A DNA stretch of 64,000 bases from Rebecca billardiae RCC1528. Taxonomy: Eukaryota; Haptophyta. This document shows, in pieces, positions 23,601 to 33,038 of the stretch. The translations under genes and the position numbers were made by a program. The stretch is taken from contig OZ251233.1 of the NCBI GenBank assembly GCA_965240325.2, positions 1,736,001 to 1,800,000 on the forward strand, in the 5' to 3' direction. How positions within the stretch are numbered: the stretch's first letter is position 1; each line of letters starts with the position of its first letter. The notes under the pieces are model-generated. The model worked only from the letters and a program-made list of their open reading frames with translations. It had not been told where the DNA came from and did not search any database.

Positions 23601-23731
23601 TGCGCGTCGCCGGCGGCCGCGCACTGCGGAGCTCGCCCTCCCCACCCGAGTGCGCGCTCGGGTGGGGACCTCCCCACCCGAAGGCGCTTCTGGGGTCCCC
23701 ACCCGCCGGCTGATTTCGGTGGAATGGCCTC
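20645..23731. mobile_element. Probable non-autonomous DNA element with 660-bp terminal inverted repeats
   Basis: The left arm 20645-21308 and right arm 23070-23731 are near-identical reverse complements; both begin (outward end) GAGGCCATTCCACCGAAATC. The arms are flanked by the same 5 bp, GGGTG, at 20640-20644 and 23732-23736, which looks like a target-site duplication. The 1.76-kb interior (21309-23069) has only composition-driven open frames and no recognisable transposase. The right end lies only 86 bp before the ATG of the lipid-kinase gene. Family unassigned: long-TIR/foldback type. The repeats are certain; transposition is inferred. Confidence 0.65.
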
Positions 23732-23817
23732 GGGTGGTATGCAATACGGGAGAGGTCGCGGTGGGCAAAGGCGGAGCGCCGTCCGCGGCCTTGGTCGAGT
23801 CTCGCCGCGGCGAAAGC

Positions 23818-24841
23818 ATGCAGCTGCGCAGGCCCATACCGCCAGCCGAGCCGCCGCCCTGGCGGCCATGGCGAGCGCTCGACAACCTGTGGGAGCCGGT
23901 GTGGGACGACTCGCCGTCACATCGCTACTTGACCACGTACTATTTCATTCTCACCCTCTCAGGGCTGGCGGCCGTCGTCGTGATCAAGAACCTGAGACCT
24001 GCGGCGCTGCGCGGGCACGTGCGGTCGTGGGGGGTCGCGGTGCAGAGAGTGAAGCGCACGGTCATGGAGATCGAGCGAAAGACATTCCATCTGTGCGGGC
24101 TGCTCGTCCCGCTGATCTACCAGCTCCTGCTCGACCTCGGCTTTGCGCACTCGGACTGCGCCGAGCTGTGCTGGGCAATCACGATTGGCGGCTGGACTGC
24201 CGACTTGCTGCGGCTGCACGTCCCGATCGTGCGGCGTAACTTCCCGATGCAGTCGCTCCTGCGCGCGCACGAGATGGACCGGCTCTGCGGCGCGTGCTAC
24301 TTCTCGCTCGGCTGCACGCTCTCCATCACGCTCTTCCCGCCAGCGATCGCGCAGACCTCCATCATTTTCGTGGTGCTTGGCGACATGTCTGCCGCGCTGA
24401 TCGGCGTGTCCTTTGGGCGCGACATGTGCGTGGTCAAGCTCGGGCGTGAGGGTAAGAAGTCGCTCGAGGGCTCGGCGGCGATGTTTACCGTATGCTTCGT
24501 CGTCGGCTGCTCCATCTTCAGCGCAGTGCGCGCGTGCGCCCTCGGACCCACTCGTGCGCCCCGCACTGCCGAGCGCCCCGGCTGCGGTGCGCCCGGCTCA
24601 CACCTCGGCGCGACGATCGCGGCCACGGCGGCACGGCGCCCAGGTGCGGCTGTGCGAGTACGCGGTGTTCATGGGCGCGCTCGCGGCAACCTTGACGGAG
24701 CTGTACGAGCCCCTTGGCGTGAACGACAACCTGACCGTGCCGGTGATCTCGGCGCTGATGCTCACGTGGGGCTTTGTGCGCATCGAGAACTGCGACAGCG
24801 GTGAGGGGACGCCGCTCGTGTGGAAGACGCAGACGCCGTGA
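23818..24841 (+). CDS. CTP-dependent lipid kinase family protein (dolichol/phytol/diacylglycerol kinase-like), 2 exons
   Basis: Integral membrane protein of the SEC59/VTE5/DGK1 family, which phosphorylates dolichol, phytol or diacylglycerol with CTP in the ER or plastid envelope. The conserved N-terminal ERKTFH motif is at residues 86-91. Further family blocks follow: a W-T-A-D-L-L-R segment, VVLGDMSAALIGVSFGRD, GKKSLEGSAAMF, and in exon 2 ATLTELYEPLGVNDNLTVPV. The intron 24526-24643 (GTGCGC donor, phase 0) rejoins a frame that otherwise degenerates; spliced length is 301 residues with about seven hydrophobic helices. The ATG at 23818 is just inside the gene from the right end of the repeat element, so its upstream regulatory DNA is largely the element itself. 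Substrate class cannot be decided. Confidence 0.75.
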
Positions 24842-25904
24842 TACGCGCACCGGCACCGCCGAGCGCCGAGGGCCGAAAGGTGGCGTCGGCTCGGCTTGTA
24901 CCGTGCTGTGCAGCCCGATCCCCGTCAGGCGATTGCCATCTCCCCGCCTGCCGGACATCGGTCACGGGACACTGTCGGTCCCGACAGCGATCTCGCCGAA
25001 TGGCGTCAAGTGGCAAGTCCCCGACTCGGATGGCGATGCAGGCGGGTGCCGCGACCCGCTTGCATCCGAGTGATGACGCGGTCGCGGGGGCCTCGCGGCC
25101 GCGTGGCCCGTCCCGGGCGTCCAGACGGCCAGCGGCAGGAGTGCGCAGGACGGCCGCGGCCGCAGATCGATCATCACTCAGTTCTAATTCATCAGCATTG
25201 TCAGCTGCTCCGCCATGCCCGGAATTCGTTACCAGCGCAGTCTCAGTCGAGCGCGCGCGCAGCAACTGAGCAAGGCGCAAGCCAGCTAGCATCGTCTGCC
25301 ACTTCTCTCGCCATCTGTCCGCGGCTAGCTCACACTCAGTGTCACACTCACGGTGACTCTCACTCAGCCTCTCAGCCCGCTGAGTCTCACCGGGGCGTTA
25401 CTCACTCCGTCTCCGAGTTAGTGCTGCCTGGGGCCCTGCCTGCTGGCGACGATATATCGTCTATATCTATCGTCGTCATCATCGGAAATAGTGTCTGATG
25501 CCGTGCGCGCGGCCGTCGTCATCGCCATATCGCCAGCAGCCAGGCCGGCCAGGAAGGCCATGTTGAGCGCGCATCACACTCACGCACAGAATACTGCGCG
25601 GACTGCTGGACACAGGACCTGAGTGACAGGACCTGTCGGACAGGACACGGCCACGGATGACCGCGTCGTCAACTCTGCGCACTCGGAGTCGGACCCTCTG
25701 CGTCTCCCGCAGTGCCGCAGCGGAAGCATCACATGCTTCCGCGTGCGCGAAGCATCAAACAAAGAAGAAGCCAAGCCCCTCGTCCCATGACTGATGAAGC
25801 AGCCACGTGATGGTTCGGCACAACGCGGGTGCGGCAGCAGCAGCAGCAGCTCGGTGCAGCAGCTGCTTTGCGTGCGGTGGCTTTGGCACCGCCGGCGCGA
25901 GACC
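24842..25904. other. Intergenic stretch, convergent 3' flanks
   Basis: About 1.06 kb. It contains a region of short repeats of CTCACAC/CACTCA words (about 25328-25400), GATATATCGTCTATATC near 25453, and a cluster of GACAGGAC/GGACAGG words at about 25610-25650. No coding or RNA gene is supported. Confidence 0.35.
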
Positions 25905-26981
25905 TTATCGGCTGCGGCCAATGGTGTCCGCGACCAGGCTGAGCAGGTGCAGGTTGGAGCCACCCGACGACGTCGACGCGCCCGCGTCCGGCGACAGCGA
26001 CGACTTGGCGGCCACCGGCGCTGAACGGAGCACGCCCAGCGCGGGTGCGCTCGCGGGCGCGCCAGCCTCCGTTGACACCAGCTGCGACGGCGCCGAGTCG
26101 AAATCGCTCGGGGCCTCGGCGGAGAGCGGGGACGTGGTCTGCACGCTCGTGGGGATGGGGACAACGCGCACCGCCTGCCCGCTGTGCGTGTAGCTCAGGC
26201 AAAGCGGCGTGCCGTGCGTCGCGCTGCGCGCCGTCCTGAGCGCACCTGCGCTGCTGTGGCACTGTCCGCTGCTGCTCGACGGCGCCTGGGGCTGGTGCTC
26301 CGTGTTCTCGACGGCGGAGGGCGCGGGCACGTGCGCTTGCCAGCGCGAGCCCATGCGCAGCGGCGAGGACCGCGCGGCCAGCGCCACCGCGCGCTCGATG
26401 TCCGCCGGCCGCAGCGGCGACGAGCGCGGTGACGCCACCGCCGTCTGCTCGTCGCGCGCGAGCTCACCCAGCGGCGTGCGCGGCCGCGACGCGTGCCCGC
26501 CCTTCTCCGACACGGGCGAGGCTGGCTCGAGATCGGCGAGCTCGCCCGGGCGCGATGGCGTCTGCGAGCTCCCGCCACCGTCGCTGCCGTTCGTTGGCGA
26601 GCCGCCGGGCGTGTCCGCTCCCGTCGGCCGCCGAACGCCGCCAACTGCCGCGACAAAGGTGCCGTCTGGGCGCGGGAAGACCTCGGGTAGGATGAGGTTG
26701 GGGTTGATCAGCGTGCGACGCGACTGAGGTGGCGGGATGTACTCGCCCGAGCCCTCCTTGAGCACCTTGACGAAGTACTTCTGCGCGTGCGAGCGCAGCT
26801 GCGCCGCGTTGCGCGTGCCGACGTGCGCCTGGATGCGCTTCCAGTCGCGGCCGTACAGCTTGAGGCCCTCGACGAGCTTGCGGTGCTCCTCCTCGGTCCA
26901 GCGGCGGCGCTGCTTGCCTCGCGCGCCATCGTCGCCACCGCCGCCGCCCATCCGTGCAGGCACCTGGTAAACCGTCGTCAT
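25905..26981 (-). CDS. MYB-like SHAQKYF-class transcription factor
   Basis: A single-repeat MYB factor (358 residues from the ATG at 26981). The repeat spans about 25-72 (W28, W47) and ends in SHAQKYF (64-70), the signature of the CCA1/LHY/REVEILLE class that binds evening-element-type promoters in plants and regulates clock, light or stress genes. Downstream the protein is Ser/Pro/Gly-rich and probably disordered, with many S-P sites. Single exon. An upstream extension has no ATG. It is divergent from the JmjC gene with 282 bp between starts. The family is clear; the regulated pathway is unknown. Confidence 0.85.
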   Translation of the reverse strand: MTTVYQVPARMGGGGGDDGARGKQRRRWTEEEHRKLVEGLKLYGRDWKRIQAHVGTRNAAQLRSHAQKYFVKVLKEGSGEYIPPPQSRRTLINPNLILPEVFPRPDGTFVAAVGGVRRPTGADTPGGSPTNGSDGGGSSQTPSRPGELADLEPASPVSEKGGHASRPRTPLGELARDEQTAVASPRSSPLRPADIERAVALAARSSPLRMGSRWQAHVPAPSAVENTEHQPQAPSSSSGQCHSSAGALRTARSATHGTPLCLSYTHSGQAVRVVPIPTSVQTTSPLSAEAPSDFDSAPSQLVSTEAGAPASAPALGVLRSAPVAAKSSLSPDAGASTSSGGSNLHLLSLVADTIGRSR

Positions 26982-27263
26982 CGGCGTCGCCGTCCGCGTT
27001 CGCAACCGTTAAGCGCACGATGCGCGTCGACTGCCTGAGGCTGTGCCGGCGGTTTGAGCAAGCCGGTGCGGCAGCCGCGAGCTGCCGAGCTCTGGCTCGC
27101 TCGCCACCGGCTGGACCAGTCTGAAGTCAGGGCTGTGCCGGTTCACGAAGGTGAGACTTGAAACGGGAAAACGGCCGCCCGCAAACAGAAAACGGCAGAG
27201 GCTACCGGGCCGGGGGGGCTTGCCTCTTCCAGACGCGGTTCGTCAACGCTCCACGCGCGCCCC

Positions 27264-28901
27264 ATGCCGTCCGTGTCCGGAGCCATGGGCGCTCTTCTCC
27301 TGGCTGTCACGGTGGTCCTCGGGGTAGAAGAAGCCCAGCACGGCGCAGCGCCGCCACCCCGGAGCGTCAGCATCGCACCCGAGGGCTCGTCCTTGGCCGA
27401 CCTGCCCGCGCTCGTCGCTCGCGCGCCGTGGGAGCCGCTCGTGCTGCGCGGCGCGTTCCAAGGCGTCGACACGGCTGCACTCGTCGAGGAGGCGGGCGAC
27501 GCGGCGCTCGGCGGCGTGATCGACATCGCGCGCGGCGAGCCACCCGCAATCTTCCACCACAACGCGCGCAAGCCGCTCGCGGGCATGCGCGGCATCGAGC
27601 CCGCGCACGAGCGCTCGGCCGCGAACGCGAGCGCGCGCGACGTCGTGTCAGCCATCAAGCGCGGTGAGCGTTGGCGGTACGCCGCCGCGGGCAACTCGTC
27701 GCTCGGACGCGCGCTGCGCGCGCTCATCGACGTGGACGCGCTCAGCGCCGCGCTGCTCGACGCCGGTCGGGCGCCCCCGCTCTCCCTCTCCCCCGAGCAC
27801 CACGCATCGACCTCGGTGTGGCTGGCGGGTACAGGCACGACTTCGCACTGTCACTACGACGCCTCGGCCAACGTGTACGCGCAGCTGGACGGCGCGCGGC
27901 GCTTCGAGCTCGCGCCGCCGTGCGCGCACGCGGCGCTGCGCGTGCACTCCTACCTGCACCCGCGCTTCCGCCGCGCGCAGGTCGACGATCCCGCCGCCGC
28001 ACTCGCGGCCAGCGCGGGCGGCGCGTGTGGTGCGCGCGCGGGCGGTGAGGGCGGATGCGCGCACGCGCCGTGCGCCGTCGAGCTCAGCGCGGGCGACGTG
28101 CTCTATCTGCCGCCGTTCCACTTCCACCACGTCACGCCCACCTCGACGCCATCCCTCTCCGCCAACGCGTGGATGGGCTCCGCCCCGGTCGCGCGCGCGC
28201 AGCACGCCGTGGCGCGCGGCGCGAGCTCTCTGCTCCCGACCCGTCCCGGCGAGGCGCCCAGATTGCAATCTCGGCGCGCGGCCATGGTGTCTGATGAGCC
28301 GAGGCCTGAGCCGTGGTCGGAAACGGCTGGTTGGAGCGCGCAGGAGCGCGCCGCGCTGCTCGAGCTGGCGCTGGCTGCGTTCGCGCGTAGCGCGCTCGGG
28401 CTCGACACGAGCCGCGCCGCGCGTGCCTGGCTCCACGCCACCATGCGCGCGCGCTGGGCGACCCTGGTCAGCGCCGAGCCCGCGATCGCGCGCAAGTTGG
28501 CGCGCTTCTGCGCGCCCGATGCGCGCGAGGGGCGCCGCGCGCTCGCGGCGGCGGCGCTCGAGGCGGCGGCGGTGGCTGGCGTGGGAGGGCTGGACGAGCT
28601 CGAGCGCGGCGCCGCGGCGGCGGGCGCGCCTTTCCGAGGGCTCCCCGCCGGCGCCGACGAGCTCGAGGCGGCCAACCTCGCAGAGCAGGCGGCGCACGCG
28701 CTGCTGCGCCGCCCGGCGGTCGTCGGCAGCTTCCTGTGGGGCTGCTTTGGCGACGCCGAGCTGGGCGGGGGCGGGGCCGCGGGGGCGTCGACGCCGCTCG
28801 GGACGAGGCGGCGCGGCCAGTCTCAGGAGCCCGACGCCGACGCGGGCGAGGGCGGCGGTGCAGCAGCAGCGGCGCACCAGTGCGTCGCCGAGTCGCTGTG
28901 A
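27264..28901 (+). CDS. JmjC/cupin-8-type Fe(II)/2-oxoglutarate oxygenase, predicted secretory
   Basis: A 545-residue protein with an N-terminal signal-like segment (ALLLAVTVVLG, about 10-20) and a JmjC-like double-stranded beta-helix. The iron-binding HxD is H197-Y-D199 in SHCHYDAS, the following strand is VYAQLDGARRFELAPP, and the distal histidine lies in LPPFHFHHVTP (about 283-292). This is the pattern of small JmjC hydroxylases (HSPBAP1/JMJD-like) that modify proteins rather than histone demethylases with extra domains. About 230 residues follow the JmjC core; they are Ala/Leu-rich and helical, family unknown. A Cys-containing insert (about 250-272) interrupts the core. The signal peptide suggests an endomembrane enzyme; substrate unknown. 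Confidence 0.75.
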   Translation: MPSVSGAMGALLLAVTVVLGVEEAQHGAAPPPRSVSIAPEGSSLADLPALVARAPWEPLVLRGAFQGVDTAALVEEAGDAALGGVIDIARGEPPAIFHHNARKPLAGMRGIEPAHERSAANASARDVVSAIKRGERWRYAAAGNSSLGRALRALIDVDALSAALLDAGRAPPLSLSPEHHASTSVWLAGTGTTSHCHYDASANVYAQLDGARRFELAPPCAHAALRVHSYLHPRFRRAQVDDPAAALAASAGGACGARAGGEGGCAHAPCAVELSAGDVLYLPPFHFHHVTPTSTPSLSANAWMGSAPVARAQHAVARGASSLLPTRPGEAPRLQSRRAAMVSDEPRPEPWSETAGWSAQERAALLELALAAFARSALGLDTSRAARAWLHATMRARWATLVSAEPAIARKLARFCAPDAREGRRALAAAALEAAAVAGVGGLDELERGAAAAGAPFRGLPAGADELEAANLAEQAAHALLRRPAVVGSFLWGCFGDAELGGGGAAGASTPLGTRRRGQSQEPDADAGEGGGAAAAAHQCVAESL

Positions 28902-28921
28902 TGACCGTCTGTACAGTTTAC

Positions 28922-28962
28922 TATAAGAATAAGAGACGCACACAGCTCAGGCAGGCGAGACA
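28922..28962 (+). repeat. Copy of dispersed motif AAGAATAAGAGACGC ... CACACAGCTCAGGCAGGCG
   Basis: Lies 21 bp after the JmjC stop. Related copies sit at 11371-11425 and (second half only) at 37490-37510. Could be a short interspersed remnant or a transcript-end signal; function unknown. Confidence 0.4.
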
Positions 28963-29134
28963 GTAGCGGTCGTCGTCATGACAATGGCAGACGACGGAGA
29001 GCTGACTGACGACGACGGTTACTACTACAGAGCACAACTACAAGCGCGTGCCGAAACCGGCGCGGTATTTGACGGCGAAACCGTGAATAAGGTGAAACCG
29101 CGGGTGCGAATTTTGGGCCGCCAGATCGAGCGGC

Positions 29135-32100
29135 ATGTCCACGTCCAGCGTCACAGGCCGCCCGCCCTCAGTGCCGCGCGTGCCGCTCGATCGGCTCATC
29201 GGCTCCAGCTGCTCGGCGTCTCCGCACGTGCCCTCCACGACGGCGGGTGCGGCGATGCCTGCAGCGGCGGCAGCGACCGCGCCGCCCCCGCAGCCAGACC
29301 CGCTGGCCGCATGGCTGGCGTCCGTCGAGCCGGTCGCGGCGGAGGTGCCGCCGAAGGTGGCGACGTCAGGCCCGTCGTCAACGCCCCCTGACCAAAGCGA
29401 GCCGCCCCAGACGCAGCCCGCCGAGCCAAAGCCCGCGCCGCACGGCCAGCTTCCTCTTCCGGGCGCCGGGCACTCGGCGGAGCGCGGCTTGCGCACGCCG
29501 CTGCACGGCGGCCTGGCGGAGAAGTCGCGCACGCCGACCGCGCGCCGCTCGTCGATCCCGTCGCTGCCGATGGAGATGGTCTCGCTCGAGCCCTCGCCCT
29601 CGGGCTCGAGCGCCAGCCCGGCGGCGAACGGAACGGCGGGCGTAAGCGCAAGCGCGGGCGGCAGCAGCGCTGCGCCGCCACTCTCTGCATCGCCGACGGC
29701 GGCGGCGGCCGGCTTCGCGGCGGGCGAGGCGGGGTCTGGATCGGCGGCCGAGTCGGAGCACGCCGAGCCGCACGCGCCCGCCCACCATCCGCACGCGTCG
29801 GGCACGGACAGCACTCGCGCGACGCACGGCTCGCCGCGCCGAGCGGCCGCCACTCGCGTCCAAGCTCACATTCGGGGACACGCGGCGCGCGCGCGCGCGC
29901 GCGACGGGCGGCGGCGGCAGCAGGAGGCGCGCGAGTCGCAGGCCGCGATCTCGGTGCAGGCGGCCGAGCGCGGCCGCCGCGAGCGTGCGCGGCAGCGCGA
30001 GCGCAGGCGCGCGCCCACGTCTGGCGGCGGCGCGCTGCGCGCGGGCGAGGCGACCGGGCTGAAGCCTGCATCGCGCGGCGCCCCTGTGGCGCCCAAAGGC
30101 GGTGCTGGCGGGCACAGGCCGCGTCAGGCCGCGCTGCTCGCTCGGCCCGACGCGGACGCCGACGCGCAGGCCGCTGCTCCCGAGTCCGGCGCGTCGCTCA
30201 TCCCGAGGCCCGGCGCGGCCGCTCGGCAGCCGAAGGGCGGCGGCGCTAGGCCAGCCGGCGGCGGGCCCGGCGCGCCCACGCGCGCGCGCGCCGCGGCCGC
30301 GCGCACGCCTCCGCGCACGCCTCCGCGGCCGCAGAGAAGCGGCGCGGGTCCTGGGCCTGGCGCCGGCACGGGCGGGCCAGCTGGCGGCGCGCGCGGTGCC
30401 GGCCGCTCACCGCCACGCCCGCGCACCGGCCCCGGTGGGAGCGGCGAGCGCCGGGCGGCGCCGGCCGCTGCTGTGGCCATCGGCACAGCGGAGCGCGCGC
30501 GCACGCCGCCGGCTCGGCCGCTGCAGTCGCGCGCGGGCGCGCGCGCGCCCTCGCCGCCTCAGCACGCGTCCAAGCCGTCGACCGCGGCCGCAGCCACGCA
30601 TGGCGCCGGGGGCGCGTCGCGCTCGCCACCGCCCGCGGGAGCGCTTCGCGGCAGTCACGGCCCCGGCGGCGCTCGCGCGACAACGGGCGGCACTGTCGCT
30701 CGGAGCCGCCCGGTGGGGGCCCCGCTCCGAGCACAGAGCAGAGCGCTTGGCGGCGGCGGCGTGGGCGGCGAGGGGTCTGCGGCTGCCCCGCCCTCTGCCC
30801 CGCCCTCTGCCCCGCCGAAGGCGGCCCCGCCGAAGGCGGAGGCGGCGTATGCCCATGCCCCGCCGCCGGCCGCTGGCGCGCGCGGGACGCCTCCGCGCGC
30901 GCGGCCCAAGCCCCCGGCCGATGAGAGCGACGCTCGCCCACGCGGCAGCAGCCCCGCGCGCAGCACGACTGCGCTCAGCGCGACACCGCACGCGCGCGCG
31001 CGCGCGGCTGGCGGCGGCGGCAGTGGCTCCCTGGCTGGCACGCCCGCATGTGTGGGCGCCGCGCGCGCGCACTCCGCGCCGCGCGCCCCAGTGCGCACGC
31101 CGCCGCCCGCGAGTGCCTCGCTGGCACAACCTCCGAGCAGCGCACCTCGGCATGCGGCGCGCGCGCGGCCGGGCGTGCGTGCCGCGCCGGCGGGCTCGGC
31201 CGCGGCCGCTGGCTCGCCGGCGCGCTACACGCCGCCAGCGCGCGCCGCGGGCAGCGCGATCCCGATGCTGGCGGCGGGTGCGGCGGCGGGTGCGAAGGGC
31301 GGCGTCCGCGCGCGCTCGCTCAGCCCCCGCCCGCACCGTTCCTCCCTGCCGCTGCCGCTCGCGACGTCGCCGGCGCGCGCCGAGCTCTCGCGCATCCCGA
31401 CGCCGGCGCACGGCTCGCGCCGCGTGTCCGCGGCGGATCTGCAATACCTCGCCGGGCGCCCTCGGCATGAGCACGCCGCGACGGTGGTGCAGGCGGCGGC
31501 GCGCGGGCGCGCCGTGCGACGGGAGAGCGCGAGGCGCGCCGCCGCCGGCGCACGCCGCCGCAGCTCGACCGCCAAGCCAGCCGCCGCCGCCGGGCCGCGG
31601 CGCGCCAGCGGCGCACGCTCACCTGGTCTTCGCGCCGGCCGGACTGGCGCGGCGGGCGCGGCGGGCGCGGCGCGCGCGCGCACGCCGGCGCCGGCGCGCC
31701 CTGCGCCGACGCCGTCGGGCGCGGCAGCTGCGTCGGCTGGCCGCCGCCCTGCGTCCGTCACGAACTCCACCTCCGCCTCGCCCGCCGCCGCCCACCGCCG
31801 CGCCTCCCCCGCCGCCCGCGCACCCGCCGGTTCGGCCGCCGCCACCGCGCGGCCCGCCAGGCTGAGACAGGCCGCGGTGGCCGCCCGGCCCGGCGCGGCG
31901 GGCGTGGGCGCGGTGGGCGGGAGGAGCGGCGCGGCGCGGCTCGGCGGCGGGCCGAGCGCGCACCATGCGCAGCGCAGCACGGGCAACGGCCGCGCCGCTG
32001 AGCCGCCCCGAGCCAGGAGCGCTGGTCCCGTCGCGCAGCGCGCGGCCGCGGCTGCGCGCTCGGCCGGCGGTGGTGGCGGCAGCGCAGCCGGCAGTCGGCG

Positions 32101-32815
32101 CAGCGCGGGCAGCCCTGCCGGTCGTGCCGCGCACGCGGCGTCGCCGCAGCGGCACCCACCTCTCCCGTTGCCAGCCGCCCACGCCGGCCAGCCCGCGGAC
32201 GTGGACGCAAGCGATGCCCCCCACAGCCGCGCGCCCCCAGCGCCTCCGCACGCGCCGGGCGCACGGCGGCTGTCAGCGGGTAGCGTGGCCGTGAGCGAGC
32301 CTGCTGGCGGCTCGGCGGCAGAGACACCGCGCTCCGTGCACATCCTGATGCACACGCTCTCGAGCTGCTCCATGCCATCCTCCCCCTCCGGCGGCGGCGG
32401 CGGCGGCGGCTTTGGCGCCGACCTCGCGCGGCGCGGGCGCACTTCCTTCGAGGTAGCCGGCGGCACCGCAGCGGCGCGCGCCGCCTCAGCGTCGCCGCCG
32501 CTGCCGCGAGGGCCGCCGCCCGCGCCCCCGCCGCGCAAGGCCAAGCCTGTACTGCCAGCGGCCGGCGGTACGGGGGGCACGCGCCCTGGCGCACAGGCCG
32601 GTGGCCCAGCGCCGGCGTCGCCGCCCCTCCTGCCCGAATCCGGCGACGACGGCGACCGGCTGCGGAGGGCACAGGCGCGCGCCATGGCAGAGGCGCCCTC
32701 TCACGGCTGGCTGCTCGGCGGCGCTCTGGGCGGCAGCGGCCTCTTCCACTCCCTCTTCTTCGGCCGACAGCCCGCCACCGAGCAGGCGGAGCAGGCTGCG
32801 ACCATACAAGAATAA
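29135..32815 (+). CDS. Large intrinsically disordered protein with IQ motifs
   Basis: A 1226-residue open frame, extremely rich in Ala, Pro, Arg, Gly and Ser. The recognisable parts are IQ-like, calmodulin-binding helices: ATRVQAHIRGHAARARARDG (about 237-256), AISVQAAERGRRERARQRER (about 270-290) and AATVVQAAARGRAVRRE (about 780-796). Repeated S-P and T-P sites (for example SLSPRPH, RSPPP) suggest phosphorylation and a cytoskeletal or microtubule-binding role, as in plant IQD proteins; that is inference. The ATG at 29135 is the first in frame. With no conserved domain to test frame, hidden introns are possible; GTGCGC...GCAG pairs occur inside. Other frames are equally open, so exact limits are uncertain. 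Confidence 0.55.
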   Translation: MSTSSVTGRPPSVPRVPLDRLIGSSCSASPHVPSTTAGAAMPAAAAATAPPPQPDPLAAWLASVEPVAAEVPPKVATSGPSSTPPDQSEPPQTQPAEPKPAPHGQLPLPGAGHSAERGLRTPLHGGLAEKSRTPTARRSSIPSLPMEMVSLEPSPSGSSASPAANGTAGVSASAGGSSAAPPLSASPTAAAAGFAAGEAGSGSAAESEHAEPHAPAHHPHASGTDSTRATHGSPRRAAATRVQAHIRGHAARARARDGRRRQQEARESQAAISVQAAERGRRERARQRERRRAPTSGGGALRAGEATGLKPASRGAPVAPKGGAGGHRPRQAALLARPDADADAQAAAPESGASLIPRPGAAARQPKGGGARPAGGGPGAPTRARAAAARTPPRTPPRPQRSGAGPGPGAGTGGPAGGARGAGRSPPRPRTGPGGSGERRAAPAAAVAIGTAERARTPPARPLQSRAGARAPSPPQHASKPSTAAAATHGAGGASRSPPPAGALRGSHGPGGARATTGGTVARSRPVGAPLRAQSRALGGGGVGGEGSAAAPPSAPPSAPPKAAPPKAEAAYAHAPPPAAGARGTPPRARPKPPADESDARPRGSSPARSTTALSATPHARARAAGGGGSGSLAGTPACVGAARAHSAPRAPVRTPPPASASLAQPPSSAPRHAARARPGVRAAPAGSAAAAGSPARYTPPARAAGSAIPMLAAGAAAGAKGGVRARSLSPRPHRSSLPLPLATSPARAELSRIPTPAHGSRRVSAADLQYLAGRPRHEHAATVVQAAARGRAVRRESARRAAAGARRRSSTAKPAAAAGPRRASGARSPGLRAGRTGAAGAAGAARARTPAPARPAPTPSGAAAASAGRRPASVTNSTSASPAAAHRRASPAARAPAGSAAATARPARLRQAAVAARPGAAGVGAVGGRSGAARLGGGPSAHHAQRSTGNGRAAEPPRARSAGPVAQRAAAAARSAGGGGGSAAGSRRSAGSPAGRAAHAASPQRHPPLPLPAAHAGQPADVDASDAPHSRAPPAPPHAPGARRLSAGSVAVSEPAGGSAAETPRSVHILMHTLSSCSMPSSPSGGGGGGGFGADLARRGRTSFEVAGGTAAARAASASPPLPRGPPPAPPPRKAKPVLPAAGGTGGTRPGAQAGGPAPASPPLLPESGDDGDRLRRAQARAMAEAPSHGWLLGGALGGSGLFHSLFFGRQPATEQAEQAATIQE

Positions 32816-32962
32816 GCGTGACGCGTGGCTGGCGGCTGTCGCGCTGCACGTCATCGCGTCAACAATAACGTGCGTCGGTACGACGTGCCGAACTACTCAA
32901 GCAGGTTATTGACTGCTATAGTTATTAATAGTGCACGACGGCCGCGCATATTCATGCTGTCG

Positions 32963-32963
<1 letters not shown>

Positions 32964-33037
<74 letters not shown>
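32964..33037. repeat. (AT)n microsatellite, about 74 bp
   Basis: Uninterrupted alternating AT downstream of the IQ-protein gene. It is self-complementary and likely length-variable. Confidence 0.95.

Positions 33038-33038
<1 letters not shown>

Noticed and set aside
29038-32849. Several long antisense frames under the IQ-motif protein
   Set aside because: All are Arg/Ala/Pro mirrors without motifs; the sense frame has IQ helices, an ATG and the longest extent.
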